A DNA stretch of 64,000 nt from Paenibacillus silvisoli (lineage in GTDB: Bacteria > Bacillota > Bacilli > Paenibacillales > Paenibacillaceae): positions 1,827,001-1,891,000 of the forward strand of contig NZ_CP133017.1 in NCBI RefSeq assembly GCF_030866765.1, read 5' to 3'. How positions within the stretch are numbered: position 1 is the first letter of the stretch; each line of letters starts with the position of its first letter. Positions 7,906 through 16,671 of the stretch are shown piece by piece. A program made the translations under genes and the position numbers. The notes below the pieces were generated by a model. It was given only the letters and a program-made list of their open reading frames with translations. It did not search any database and had not been told where the DNA came from.

Positions 7906-8838
7906 ATGACCATTTTTCTATCGATATTATGGAACAACATCATCCCGTTGTCAGTCATGATTGCTATCGGCATCACGCTGCATCGGGTTTTTTCTTTAGA
8001 TATCAAAACATTGTCCAAGCTGAACTTTTACTTATTTTCTCCCGCGATCATTTTCAGGCTGCTGTATACGACGGAGATTACGCTGTCGTCGGCCATGTCC
8101 GTGCTGTTGTTCTTCGTGGTGTTCATGGGGCTGATGTACGGCTGCGTAGAGACCGTCATCCGTCTTCGTGGCATCAGAGGAGGCAGGCGGGGAGCGATGC
8201 GAAACAGCGTGCTGTTCTATAACAGCGCGAACTACGGCATTCCGCTTAACGAGCTCGTCTTCGCCTCCAACCCGTTTACGCTGTCGGTTCAGGTGCTCAT
8301 TATGATGCTGCAGGCGCTGCTTCCGAACACGTACGGCATTTACAGCGTCAACGCGCACCGGATCAGCGGCAAAGAAATCGTGCGCACGATTCTGAAGCAG
8401 CCCGTCATCTATGTCATACCGCTCGGGTTTCTGATGCGGGGCTTCCATGTGCCGATCCCGCACGCGCTCAACGTGCCGCTCGATTACGCGGCCAACGCCT
8501 TTATCGGCACGGCGCTCGTAACGCTCGGCGTCCAGCTCGGGAGCATGACGGTGTCCTTCCGCAGCTTCTTGTGGAAGGATGTGCTGATGTCCTGCGGACT
8601 CCGCCTGCTGATGGGCCCGCTGCTCGCGTTTGGCGTCGTTCAGCTGCTCCAGTTGGACGGCTTGATGGCGCAGGCGCTCATCGTGTCCTCCAGCGTGCCG
8701 ACCTCGCTGTCCAGCGTGCTGCTGGCGGTGGAGTTCGACAACGAGCGGGAGTTCGCCTCGCAGGCGGTGCTGACGTCGACGCTGCTCAGTATTGTGACGG
8801 TTACCCTTGTTATTTTCGTATTGAACGTCAACCCTTAG
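7906..8838 (+). CDS. AEC family (auxin efflux carrier-like) transporter
   Basis: The 310-residue integral membrane protein has about ten hydrophobic segments; NSVLFYNSANYGIPLNELVF (near 101-120) corresponds to the conserved Asn/Gly/Pro crossover of the AEC family. The second half repeats the fold (TALVTLGVQLG, near 205-215). The substrate is unknown; bacterial members are often assigned to malate or other organic acids by homology only. The ATG follows the SCO gene by 8 bases, suggesting one operon with ctaB. Confidence 0.85.
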   Translation: MTIFLSILWNNIIPLSVMIAIGITLHRVFSLDIKTLSKLNFYLFSPAIIFRLLYTTEITLSSAMSVLLFFVVFMGLMYGCVETVIRLRGIRGGRRGAMRNSVLFYNSANYGIPLNELVFASNPFTLSVQVLIMMLQALLPNTYGIYSVNAHRISGKEIVRTILKQPVIYVIPLGFLMRGFHVPIPHALNVPLDYAANAFIGTALVTLGVQLGSMTVSFRSFLWKDVLMSCGLRLLMGPLLAFGVVQLLQLDGLMAQALIVSSSVPTSLSSVLLAVEFDNEREFASQAVLTSTLLSIVTVTLVIFVLNVNP

Positions 8839-8861
8839 CGGACAGCAATCATACTAAATAA

Positions 8862-9236
8862 TTAAAAATCATCTTCCTTACTCCAAATGGCGGCGCCAGA
8901 CGGGGGATACACGATGTATTCCTCGAGGCCCGCTTTTTCTAATTGCTCGATTAAGTATTCTTCCGGCGTTTTCTCGACGCCCGGGTAGCCGCGCCGGGTA
9001 TGGATATGCTCGGCGTCCGGGAACGCCTCGCGCAGCATGCCGCGGATTCGCTTGCCGGAGGAGTCGTTGTCCGTGAAAATGTAAGCCTGCCGGTCGCCGA
9101 CCTGCCTGCGCAGCTTCTCGATCTGGTTCGTGCCGGGCGTCCCCATCGTGCAGAAGATCGGCGTATCCTCCGTCAGCACGCGGCGCAGCCGGCTTCGGTC
9201 GTTCTTGCCTTCGACGATGATGGCGATGTCATCCAT
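8862..9236 (-). CDS. small TOPRIM-domain protein (YusF-like)
   Basis: The 124-residue protein consists of one TOPRIM domain: IAIIVEGKNDRSRLRRVL supplies the catalytic Glu, and YIFTDNDSSGKRIR supplies the DxD motif. The fold is shared with RNase M5, primases and topoisomerases, so a nuclease role is likely but unproven; B. subtilis YusF is the nearest match I can name. I use ATG 9236, because the in-frame GTG at 9248 overlaps the AGAGGTG ribosome binding site. Confidence 0.8.
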   Translation of the reverse strand: MDDIAIIVEGKNDRSRLRRVLTEDTPIFCTMGTPGTNQIEKLRRQVGDRQAYIFTDNDSSGKRIRGMLREAFPDAEHIHTRRGYPGVEKTPEEYLIEQLEKAGLEEYIVYPPSGAAIWSKEDDF

Positions 9237-9283
9237 GTGTTGGTTCACCTCTTGAGACTAGTGTACCTCATTTCGCCGAAACG

Positions 9284-9316
9284 AAAAAACGGCCTGCCGC
9301 CGGGCAAGCCGTTTTT
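9284..9316. terminator. intrinsic terminator (YjcZ-like gene)
   Basis: Hairpin AAAAACGGC..TGCC / GGCA..GCCGTTTTT with A tracts and T tracts on both sides. It best serves the minus-strand YjcZ-like gene. Confidence 0.8.
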
Positions 9317-9339
9317 ATGTTTCGCAAGTGGGGCGGGGA

Positions 9340-9468
9340 TTAGAACCAACCGCCGCAGCCGCAAATGACGATAACCAACAGGATGAAAAGCACCAGGATG
9401 GAACCAGCAGAAGTAAAACCGTGATGGCCGTGGTGGCCTCCGCGTTCAGCATCTACGAATTGAGACAT
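9340..9468 (-). CDS. YjcZ family sporulation peptide
   Basis: The 42-residue peptide begins MSQFVDAERGGHHGHHGFTS and continues AGSILVLFILLVIVICGCGGWF. It has a short His/Gly head and one C-terminal hydrophobic segment, the YjcZ/SscA pattern of small sporulation proteins. GAGGGGTGA lies 9-10 bases upstream of the ATG, and a terminator follows. A role in spore coat or membrane is inferred from the family. Confidence 0.85.
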   Translation of the reverse strand: MSQFVDAERGGHHGHHGFTSAGSILVLFILLVIVICGCGGWF

Positions 9469-9596
9469 TGTGAATGTCACCCCTCTTTCGTATGATGATC
9501 AATCCAGGGCGTTTAGGGCTCTGCTCCGAACCGGAAGCATTCTAGCCTCATGCCACACTGTAATGTATGCCCCTGAATGATAACAGCCCTGTGCAA

Positions 9597-10808
9597 TCAC
9601 CCAGTTCCGGAAAAATGGGCACTTGAGCTGGGCCCGCCCGCTTTCGTAGGCGACGCGTAGAACGGGAGCACGCAAACGGCGATCATGAGGCTGAGAAACG
9701 CGATGTAATAGGGCGAAACGAAGCTTCGCAGCTGACCGGCAAGCATCGGGCCGAGGAAGGCGCCGACGGAGAAGGCGATCGATAGAATCGAGAAGGTGCG
9801 GCCATAGCGGGCGCCGCCGCTTCGCTCGATCAGGAGCGAGGAGAGCGCGGGGAAGATGACGCCCTTCGCCATCCCGATGAACAGCAGGAGCAGCATGAAT
9901 GGCAGCGGCGCGCCGGCCGCGATGGCGAAATACGTCAACGCCAGCATGAAGGCGCCCCAGAGCGACCGCAGAAACGGCGAAAGCTTGTTGAGAAACAGCA
10001 TGCTGAGCGTAAGCAGGGCGCCGAGGCTGACGACGGAGAACAAGAGTCCCGTCGTCATCATCCCTTCCTTCGTCGTCGACATCAGCGGAAGCTCGAAGGA
10101 GAGGATGCCCTGCGCGCAGCTCATGGCAATCGGCAGAATGTAGATGAGCCATGGGATCGAAGGCGGCGCGTCTTCGTCAGCGCCGCGCATGCCGAGGGCG
10201 TGCGCGTTCGCCTGCGCTTGGGCGGCGAGCGAATCGGCTTGCTGCTTCGCCGTAGGCGCGGACTTGATGTCGCGGATGAAGATGAGCGCGCAGGCGGCGG
10301 TCACGATCAGGACCCAGCCGAGTATGTTGAAGGCGGTCGTGAAGCCGATTTGCGCGACGAGGTAAGCGCCTGCCGCGGGCGAGATGACCGAGGCGAGCGT
10401 GTGCACGAGGCCGTTGCCGGCCATCAGCTTCCGCTGGCGGATCTGGCTTGTGGCGATGCGGGCGAGCAGCGTCATGCAGGCAGGCGAAAGAAACGCCAGC
10501 ACGAAGCCGCTGATGGAGCGGAGCACGAGCAGCTGCCACGGGTTCGTTACCATCGACTGCAGCAGCAATATCCCGCCGGCGGCGCCGAGGCTGAAGACGA
10601 TGAACAATCTGCTGCCGAACCGGTCAACCCCGTAGCCGGCAATCACGTTGCCCGGCAGATGGGTGATGGAATATAAGCCCATCATCAGTCCGATGAACGA
10701 CGGCGCGGCGCCGATCGATACGGCAAACGGGGTTAAGATCGGGTATTGGGCGTGCAGGTCAAAGAACGCGACAAACAGGAACAAGTAGAGCCAAATCGCA
10801 GTTTTCAC
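9597..10808 (-). CDS. MFS transporter
   Basis: The 403-residue major facilitator has twelve predicted helices in two halves; the loop after helix 2 (GYGVDRFGSRLFI) fits the MFS motif A, and a central cytoplasmic loop (SAPTAKQQADSLAAQAQA) separates the halves. The substrate cannot be told from sequence; drug or sugar efflux are both possible. The GTG at 10808 with GAGGAGG 6 bases upstream is preferred to an upstream in-frame ATG lacking a site. Confidence 0.85.
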   Translation of the reverse strand: MKTAIWLYLFLFVAFFDLHAQYPILTPFAVSIGAAPSFIGLMMGLYSITHLPGNVIAGYGVDRFGSRLFIVFSLGAAGGILLLQSMVTNPWQLLVLRSISGFVLAFLSPACMTLLARIATSQIRQRKLMAGNGLVHTLASVISPAAGAYLVAQIGFTTAFNILGWVLIVTAACALIFIRDIKSAPTAKQQADSLAAQAQANAHALGMRGADEDAPPSIPWLIYILPIAMSCAQGILSFELPLMSTTKEGMMTTGLLFSVVSLGALLTLSMLFLNKLSPFLRSLWGAFMLALTYFAIAAGAPLPFMLLLLFIGMAKGVIFPALSSLLIERSGGARYGRTFSILSIAFSVGAFLGPMLAGQLRSFVSPYYIAFLSLMIAVCVLPFYASPTKAGGPSSSAHFSGTG

Positions 10809-10941
10809 GGGCAACCTCCTCGGTTTCTCTTTAGGCCGCATGGCAGGGTCCACACAAGACAGTATGTTACTACTTGTACGCTTCGTCCCGCCCCGATATG
10901 TCTGGCTGTCCCGTTTGGTTTACGCCTATTGGGTCATGGGG

Positions 10942-10978
10942 TATAATGTTTGGTAGATAGACTTTTGGCGGGTATAAT
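10942..10978 (+). promoter_or_regulatory. two overlapping sigma-A-like -10 elements
   Basis: TATAAT occurs at 10942-10947 and again at 10973-10978. The second has TTGGTA at 10950-10955 with a 17-base spacer; the first has TTTACG 17 bases upstream. Both would serve the gene at 10994. Confidence 0.55.
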
Positions 10979-10993
10979 GGAGGAGAGTCGAGG

Positions 10994-11449
10994 ATGAGCT
11001 TGGATTTTAACTATGATTTCGACACGTACATGCAGTTCTTTAAAGATAAGTGGCTGTTTTTGGTCGTTGCGCTTATCGTGCTGCTCATTGTCGTTCGGAT
11101 CGTAAAGACCGTCGTCAAATGGCTGATCGTGATCGCCATTCTTGCCGGCGTTGTGTTTTACAGCGGTTATTCGCTGGATCAGCTCAAGGCGCTCGGAACG
11201 GAGCTGGGCACGAAGGTTGCGGACAGCGTGAAGCAGGAAGCGATCGAAGCGATGGCGGGCGAAGCGAAGGACGCGACGTTTACGACGAACAGCGACGGCA
11301 CCTTTACGGTGAAGACGAAGAACCTGGAGCTCATCGGTACGCCTAACGAGAACGAAGTGAAAGTGAATTTCCGCGGTACGCCGCTTGGCAAGTGGAAGAT
11401 AGATGCTGCAATTCAAACCTTAATCGATCAAGCGAAGAAGAATGTTTAG
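10994..11449 (+). CDS. conserved membrane-anchored protein of unknown function
   Basis: The 151-residue protein has one long hydrophobic region (about residues 22-57, probably two helices) and a soluble C-terminal domain with a repeated strand pattern (ATFTTNSDGTFTVKTKNLELIGTP). I do not recognise a named family. GGAGGAG lies 9 bases upstream of the ATG. Two large intergenic hairpins separate it from the transglutaminase-like gene. Confidence 0.7.
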   Translation: MSLDFNYDFDTYMQFFKDKWLFLVVALIVLLIVVRIVKTVVKWLIVIAILAGVVFYSGYSLDQLKALGTELGTKVADSVKQEAIEAMAGEAKDATFTTNSDGTFTVKTKNLELIGTPNENEVKVNFRGTPLGKWKIDAAIQTLIDQAKKNV

Positions 11450-11454
11450 TAGCG

Positions 11455-11541
11455 CTGCAAAGGGATAAACAATATTGCGGTTATTCCTTTGCAGTAACGC
11501 TGAACTGGGCTAACATGCGAAGAGGTTATCCCAGTTCAGCG
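11455..11541. repeat. twin intergenic imperfect hairpins
   Basis: Hairpin A (11455-11494) has arms CTGCAAAGGGATAAAC and GGTTATTCCTTTGCAG, 14 of 16 positions complementary. Hairpin B (11498-11541) has arms CGCTGAACTGGGCTAAC and GGTTATCCCAGTTCAGCG. Both have a GGTTAT element in the right arm near the loop. No T-tract follows, so they are not ordinary terminators. Confidence 0.8.
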
Positions 11542-11562
11542 CTGTTAAAGGAGGTTATCATC

Positions 11563-12738
11563 ATGGATGCTTGGGTGACTCCCTTGTTGAAACCGGAACC
11601 GGTTGCGCTCATGGTGCTGCTTATTTTGCTTGTCTCCTTCATTCAAGGCATGAGAAGAGGTGCATCGGGGTCCGCGAAGCACCTTTTCTTTTTTATTTGG
11701 CAGGCGGTTTCGGTCGTCATCGCGCTGGTGATAGCCGGCCGCGGATCGACCAAGCTGTCCCCGCTGCTTCGGGACTGGCTGGAAGCGCGCCAAATCGTCG
11801 TGCCTCAGGAAGAGCTGAGCGTATTCAAGCAGTTGTGGTATACGGTCATTACAAGTCTGCGCGATTTCGAGCTGCTGCGGTTCGGCGTGCTGTTTCTGTT
11901 TCTATATGCGTTTGTCCGGTATTTGCTGCGGCTGCTGGAGCCGCTTTGCTTCCTCGTTTACGACGCCGTAATGGCATCTGCCGGCCATAACACGAGGGCG
12001 CCGGAGCGGCGGCCTGCAGGGAGGCTGTCCGGCACGGTAAGCCGTATGGCGGGCGCGGTGATCGGCGCGCTGCTCGGCAGCGGACGGGCTTTCTTGGTCA
12101 TCGCCGCGCTGTTCGTTTACGTATCGCTGATGCCGCATGCCTTCGGGGCGGATGCCATCCGCTCGTCGGCGATCTACGCGAAGACGGCGACCGAGCTGCT
12201 GGACCCCGTCGCGGGGGACATGCTGAAGCGCGGGCCTGTATTTACGGAAGCGGTGCAAGGCGAATTCCGACGCGTGCTGCAGCGCAAATACGAGGTCATC
12301 GACGCGGCGGTGCCTGCCGATATCGAGGCCGCGGCGGTCAAAGTGACCGAGGATGCGGCGTCGGACGAAGCCAAGGCACGGGCGCTCTACGATTGGGTCG
12401 GATCGCGCATTGCATACGACTGGGATAAAGCCAATAATTATATAGAACGCGGCGAATGGAAAGAACAGACGCCGACCGAAACTTTTGCTACCCGAAAAGG
12501 CGTCTGTATAGATGTGGCGCGGCTTTACGCGATGATGGCGCGTTCGGTCGGGCTTGAGGTGCGCGTCGTGACGGGGCTTGGCGCAACGGGCAACGGCACC
12601 TACGGTCCGCATGCCTGGAATGAGGTACGACTGGCTGACGGCGGCGGCGCATGGATTCCGCTGGACGCAACTTGGGCTTCTTCGGGCGACTGGTTCAACC
12701 CGAAAAGCTTCTCGTCCTCCCATATCCGGGAGACATGA
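11563..12738 (+). CDS. transglutaminase-like domain membrane protein
   Basis: The 391-residue protein has an N-terminal membrane region with four or so helices (residues 12-35, 40-60, about 105-130, 160-190) and a C-terminal transglutaminase-like (papain-fold) domain. The triad is visible: C315 (GVCIDVARL), H350 (GPHAWNEV) and D368 (LDATWA). Such proteins may be proteases or cross-linking enzymes acting outside the membrane. AAAGGAGG supports the ATG at 11563. It lies 33 bases upstream of a penicillin-binding protein gene, so an envelope role is plausible. Confidence 0.85.
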   Translation: MDAWVTPLLKPEPVALMVLLILLVSFIQGMRRGASGSAKHLFFFIWQAVSVVIALVIAGRGSTKLSPLLRDWLEARQIVVPQEELSVFKQLWYTVITSLRDFELLRFGVLFLFLYAFVRYLLRLLEPLCFLVYDAVMASAGHNTRAPERRPAGRLSGTVSRMAGAVIGALLGSGRAFLVIAALFVYVSLMPHAFGADAIRSSAIYAKTATELLDPVAGDMLKRGPVFTEAVQGEFRRVLQRKYEVIDAAVPADIEAAAVKVTEDAASDEAKARALYDWVGSRIAYDWDKANNYIERGEWKEQTPTETFATRKGVCIDVARLYAMMARSVGLEVRVVTGLGATGNGTYGPHAWNEVRLADGGGAWIPLDATWASSGDWFNPKSFSSSHIRET

Positions 12739-12771
12739 CGTGATCTGGTTTTTTTTGAAAGGAGAGCTATA

Positions 12772-14844
12772 GTGGTACAGGAAGATCCGCAGAAGCGGGA
12801 AATCGCGAACCGGCGAAATTTTTCGTTCCGGTTGAACTTATTCTTTTTTGCTACGTTCTTTTTGTTTAGCGTGTTGATCGTACGGCTTGCCATTTTACAG
12901 TTCGTCGAAGGCCCGTCTCTGCGCGAGGAAGAGGAGAAACGGGGCTCGACGAACGTGCTGATACCGCCGATCCGCGGCAATATTTACGATTCCGGCGGCA
13001 AGGCGGTCGCTTACTCGACCTCGACGCAGTCGCTGTATTACAGCATCGAGCCGGGAACGAAGAAAGAGGATTCCGTTGCGCTCGCCGCGCGGCTGCTGGA
13101 AGAGTTTCAGCGGGACGGCGATCCGAAGTCCGCGGTGACGCTGGAGCAAATCGTTAAGAACATGGATTTGGATTACAAGAAAAATACGGTTTCCGTGCCT
13201 CGCCGCATCAAGAGCGGCTTGACTCCAAAGGAAATCGCTTATTTTATGGAGAACCGCGACTTGTACTCGGGCATCGATATCGTCGAGGAGAGCATTCGTC
13301 ACTACGATACGAGTAAATTCGCCGTGCAGCTCGTCGGATACTTGAAGAAATTCGGCGGCGGGGCCGAGAACAATTTGTACAAGGACCGCGCGAAGACGGA
13401 CGACCCGCGCATGAAATATTTGCAGCAGGAGGATGTCGGCTTCGACGGGCTGGAGTACATGTTTCAGGACGTCCTGCGCGGCAAGAACGGCCTCAAGACC
13501 TACCCGGTTAACGCGGCGAGCCGTATTATCGGGCCGCCGGTCATCACCAAGCCGGAGAAGGGCGACAACATTTATTTGACGATCAACCGCCAAGTGCAGG
13601 AAGCGACGGAGCAGGCGATCTTGGATCAGCTGCATTATTTGCAGACGACGTCGGAACGCGATAAGCACGCGGAAAACGCGAAGACCGGCTACGCGGTCGC
13701 CATGGAGGTCAAGACCGGCAAAGTCATCGCGATGGCGAGCATGCCGGACTATGACGCGAACATTTGGGAAGGCGGCAAAATCAGCACCGACGACTACGAC
13801 AAAATCAGCAACGTGCTGCAGAACGGCACGATCAGTCCGGTCATCGGCCCCTATAAGGATCCGAAGGAGCAGCGCAAGCATCCGTCGTCCATCGTGTTCT
13901 TGGGTTCGACGCAGAAGCCGCTGTCGATTCTGATCGGCTTGAACGAGCAGCTGTTTACGACGACGACAACGTATACCGATACCGGTTCGTTCTACTACGG
14001 TAAAGAAGGGTCGTACCGCCGGAGAATCGGTAATGCCAAAGGGCACGTATACGGCGTATTGGACCCGGCACGCGCGATCGGCAAGTCTTCCAACCCGTTC
14101 ATGGCGAAAATGGTCGGCGATGCCCTATACCGGAAAGACCCGGAGAACGGCGTTCAAATCTGGGACAGCTACGTGAAGCAGTTCGGCCTTGGCGCCGATA
14201 CCGAGAGCGGCTTGCTGAACGAGAGCGACGGCGTTATCGGGTACTTCCACGAGCAAGAGGCGGCCAGCTCGCAGTCGGCGCTTATCTTGGCGTCCTTTGG
14301 CCAGATGGGCCGCTATACGACGCTGCAGCTCGCGCAATACGCGGCAACGATGGCGAGCCACGGCAAACGGATGAAGCCGCAGTTCGTCAACGAAGTCCGC
14401 GATTCCGAGGGCAATGTCGTGCAGAAGTTCCAGCCTGAGGTGCTGAACACGGTCAATTTCCCCGAAAAATATTGGAAAGAAATCGAAGACGGCATGCTGC
14501 AGGTTAGCGTAACCGAGTTCAACAACGCGCCGTACAAGGTGCTGCGGAAAACGGGTACGTCCCAGCAGCAGGTCAGCGGCGCTACTGTGGAGAACTCCGT
14601 ATTTATCGCGTCAGCCCCTGCCGACGATCCGGTGATCTCGGTCGCCGTCGTCATCCCGGAAGGCGGCTTCGGCGCATACGGCGCGGCTCCGGTCGCGCGG
14701 AAGATTCTCGACGCCTACAACGACTACATCGGCTTCGACGGCGTGCCGAAGAAGCAGCCGGCCACGCCTCCGGCGAACGGCGCCGGTAATGCGGCGACCC
14801 CCCCGACGGGTACGGGGACGGCAAATACAACAACGCAGCCGTAA
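12772..14844 (+). CDS. class B penicillin-binding protein (PBP2A/PbpH-like transpeptidase)
   Basis: The 690-residue DD-transpeptidase cross-links peptidoglycan. It has one N-terminal helix (about 22-42), a dimerisation domain (about 60-260) and a transpeptidase domain with the three penicillin-binding motifs: S379-T-Q-K382, S439-S-N441 and K593-T-G595. The C-terminal 40 residues are a Pro/Thr/Gly/Asn-rich tail. The length is close to B. subtilis PbpA (716) and PbpH (704), elongation-type PBPs, but sequence alone does not settle the subclass. The GTG start has GAAAGGAG 8 bases upstream. Confidence 0.93.
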   Translation: MVQEDPQKREIANRRNFSFRLNLFFFATFFLFSVLIVRLAILQFVEGPSLREEEEKRGSTNVLIPPIRGNIYDSGGKAVAYSTSTQSLYYSIEPGTKKEDSVALAARLLEEFQRDGDPKSAVTLEQIVKNMDLDYKKNTVSVPRRIKSGLTPKEIAYFMENRDLYSGIDIVEESIRHYDTSKFAVQLVGYLKKFGGGAENNLYKDRAKTDDPRMKYLQQEDVGFDGLEYMFQDVLRGKNGLKTYPVNAASRIIGPPVITKPEKGDNIYLTINRQVQEATEQAILDQLHYLQTTSERDKHAENAKTGYAVAMEVKTGKVIAMASMPDYDANIWEGGKISTDDYDKISNVLQNGTISPVIGPYKDPKEQRKHPSSIVFLGSTQKPLSILIGLNEQLFTTTTTYTDTGSFYYGKEGSYRRRIGNAKGHVYGVLDPARAIGKSSNPFMAKMVGDALYRKDPENGVQIWDSYVKQFGLGADTESGLLNESDGVIGYFHEQEAASSQSALILASFGQMGRYTTLQLAQYAATMASHGKRMKPQFVNEVRDSEGNVVQKFQPEVLNTVNFPEKYWKEIEDGMLQVSVTEFNNAPYKVLRKTGTSQQQVSGATVENSVFIASAPADDPVISVAVVIPEGGFGAYGAAPVARKILDAYNDYIGFDGVPKKQPATPPANGAGNAATPPTGTGTANTTTQP

Positions 14845-14876
14845 GGCTCTGCGAGTGAAAGTTGGAGAAGAGGCTG

Positions 14877-15052
14877 GGAGCACGATTTCGTGCACTCAGC
14901 TTCTTTTTTCGCAAGTTTGGCGGGTGAGAGCACGAAATGATGCTTTCGAGTATGTAGCGACAGAAGAATAGGTTAGTTTTGGACGTTGAGAGCACGATTT
15001 CGTGCACTCAGCTTCTTTTTTTGCGTATTTGGCGGGTGATAGCACGAAATGA
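14877..15052. repeat. two-copy direct repeat built on a GCACGAAATCGTGC palindrome
   Basis: Copies at about 14877-14940 and 14987-15052 share GAGCACGATTTCGTGCACTC, then AGCTTC, a T-run, GCGxxTTTGGCGGGTGA and AGCACGAAATGA, with few differences. Each T-run follows a hairpin, so copy 1 may also terminate the PBP transcript. The rest of the 14845-15168 gap holds nothing I recognise. Confidence 0.85.
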
Positions 15053-15168
15053 AGCTAGCTGCAGTGTTCTATAACGGAGCTCCCGCATGTTGCACAAGAG
15101 AAACATTTTTGCATAACATAAACCATACCCGTGAAAACGATTACTAGCAGCGCAAAGGAGGACTCCAT

Positions 15169-15252
15169 ATGCGACGCTCCAAGAAGCATTCCGCGATTCG
15201 CCGTTTGCTGTACGCCATTTTATTTCTTGCCGGTACGTTCATCGGGGTATGA
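15169..15252 (+). CDS. small basic membrane peptide (27 aa)
   Basis: The 27-residue peptide begins MRRSKKHSAIRRLLYAILFL and ends AGTFIGV. It has a strongly basic head and one hydrophobic segment. GCAAAGGAGG lies 8 bases upstream of the ATG, the best evidence that it is translated. I do not recognise it. It could be a small membrane peptide or a leader to the HAD phosphatase gene 164 bases downstream. Confidence 0.55.
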   Translation: MRRSKKHSAIRRLLYAILFLAGTFIGV

Positions 15253-15416
15253 TCGAACCCGCGGCAAGATGGGACACAAAAAGCACAAGATCGGATAACG
15301 CGCTCGCGCGCCATCTTCACTATAATTAGGTACAGGTTTGGATTCTGCTAAGAATGTGCTAAAATTGGTACAATGCTCGTATCAGAAGCTGCAAGCTGCT
15401 TTACAGGGAGGGCTTC

Positions 15417-16169
15417 ATGGGAACAATCAAATTAGTCGCATTGGACATGGACGGAACGCTGCTGAACGATCGTCAAGAAATTAGCGGCGAGAACGCGAAA
15501 TGGATTCAGAAAGCGCTGGATGCCGGGGTAACGGTATGCTTCGCGACAGGCCGGGGCTTTCCGAGCGCGCTGCCTTACGCGGAGCAGCTGAAGCTGGATA
15601 CGCCGATGATTACGGTCAACGGCGGCGAGATTTGGAGCCGTCCGCATGTGCTCCACAAGCGCACGCTGATGTCGGCCGTGACGGTCGAACGGCTCCACAA
15701 GCTGGCGCTGCAGCATCCGGAATGCTGGTATTGGGCGTACACGACGATGGACATCTACAACAAGGAAAAGTGGATTAAGCCCGCGGACAATTACGAGGCG
15801 CATCACTGGCTGAAGTTCGGTTATTATACCGAAGACGCGGAGATGCGCGAAGCGATCCTCAAGGAGGTTTCGACTTGGGGCGGCTTGGAGATTACGAATT
15901 CCTCCCCGTCGAACCTGGAGCTGAATCCGGAAGGCGTTTCGAAGGCCGCGGCGATCCGCGAGCTTTGCAAGCTGCTTGGCATCGAGATGTCGCAAGTGGC
16001 CGCCATGGGCGACAGCTTAAACGATATCGCCATGATCCGCGAAGCCGGACTGGGCGTGGCGATGGGCAACGCGCAGGACGAGGTGAAAGCGGCGGCCGAT
16101 GCGGTAACCGTCACGAATGAAGAGGATGCGGTTGCCCATCTGATTCGGGATTACGTCCTGAAAGGGTGA
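15417..16169 (+). CDS. Cof-type HAD family phosphatase
   Basis: The 250-residue haloacid dehalogenase-superfamily hydrolase has motif I LDMDGTLLND (D9, D11), motif II FATGRG (about 42-47) and the Cof motif AAMGDSLNDIAMI near 200-212. The cap domain lies between about 85 and 185. Relatives dephosphorylate sugar phosphates, pyridoxal phosphate or flavin intermediates; the substrate here is unknown. AGGGAGGG precedes the ATG. The next gene starts 7 bases after its stop. Confidence 0.92.
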   Translation: MGTIKLVALDMDGTLLNDRQEISGENAKWIQKALDAGVTVCFATGRGFPSALPYAEQLKLDTPMITVNGGEIWSRPHVLHKRTLMSAVTVERLHKLALQHPECWYWAYTTMDIYNKEKWIKPADNYEAHHWLKFGYYTEDAEMREAILKEVSTWGGLEITNSSPSNLELNPEGVSKAAAIRELCKLLGIEMSQVAAMGDSLNDIAMIREAGLGVAMGNAQDEVKAAADAVTVTNEEDAVAHLIRDYVLKG

Positions 16170-16176
16170 TGCCAGC

Positions 16177-16653
16177 ATGGAAATAGCCGGTTGGATTATC
16201 GTCATCTTGCTGTTCGCCGTAGGCATGGCGGGAGCCATTTTTCCGATTCTGCCCGGGGCGCTGGCGATTTACGCGGCGTTCTTCGTCTACGGGTTCTTCA
16301 TCTCGTTCTCGCCGTTCGGATTCTGGTTCTGGACGATCCAGACCCTCATCGTCGCGGCGCTCTTCATCGCGGATTACGCGGTCAGCGCCTGGGGCGTCAA
16401 AAAGTACGGCGGCTCAAGGGCCTCGGTGATCGGGAGCACGATCGGCTTGATTTTCGGTCCGTTCGTCATTCCGGCATTCGGCCTTATTCTGGGTCCGCTT
16501 CTCGGCGCGGTAGCAGGCGAGCTCATTACCGGCGCGAAAGTGGACAAAGCATTGAAAGTAGGGCTTGGCGCCGTAGTCGGACTGTTTTCGAGTATGGTCG
16601 CTAAAGTGATCCTGCAAGCGGCTATGATTATTGTATTTATCATTTGGATCTAA
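16177..16653 (+). CDS. DUF456 membrane protein
   Basis: The 158-residue, very hydrophobic protein has about five helices and repeated Gly-rich stretches (IGSTIGLIFGPFVIPAFGLILGPLLGAVAGE), typical of the DUF456 family (B. subtilis YqgC type). The function is unknown. It is 7 bases downstream of the HAD gene and 18 bases upstream of the ThuA-domain gene, so these three are likely one operon. Confidence 0.85.
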   Translation: MEIAGWIIVILLFAVGMAGAIFPILPGALAIYAAFFVYGFFISFSPFGFWFWTIQTLIVAALFIADYAVSAWGVKKYGGSRASVIGSTIGLIFGPFVIPAFGLILGPLLGAVAGELITGAKVDKALKVGLGAVVGLFSSMVAKVILQAAMIIVFIIWI

Positions 16654-16671
16654 TCTAAGGAGGATAACAAG

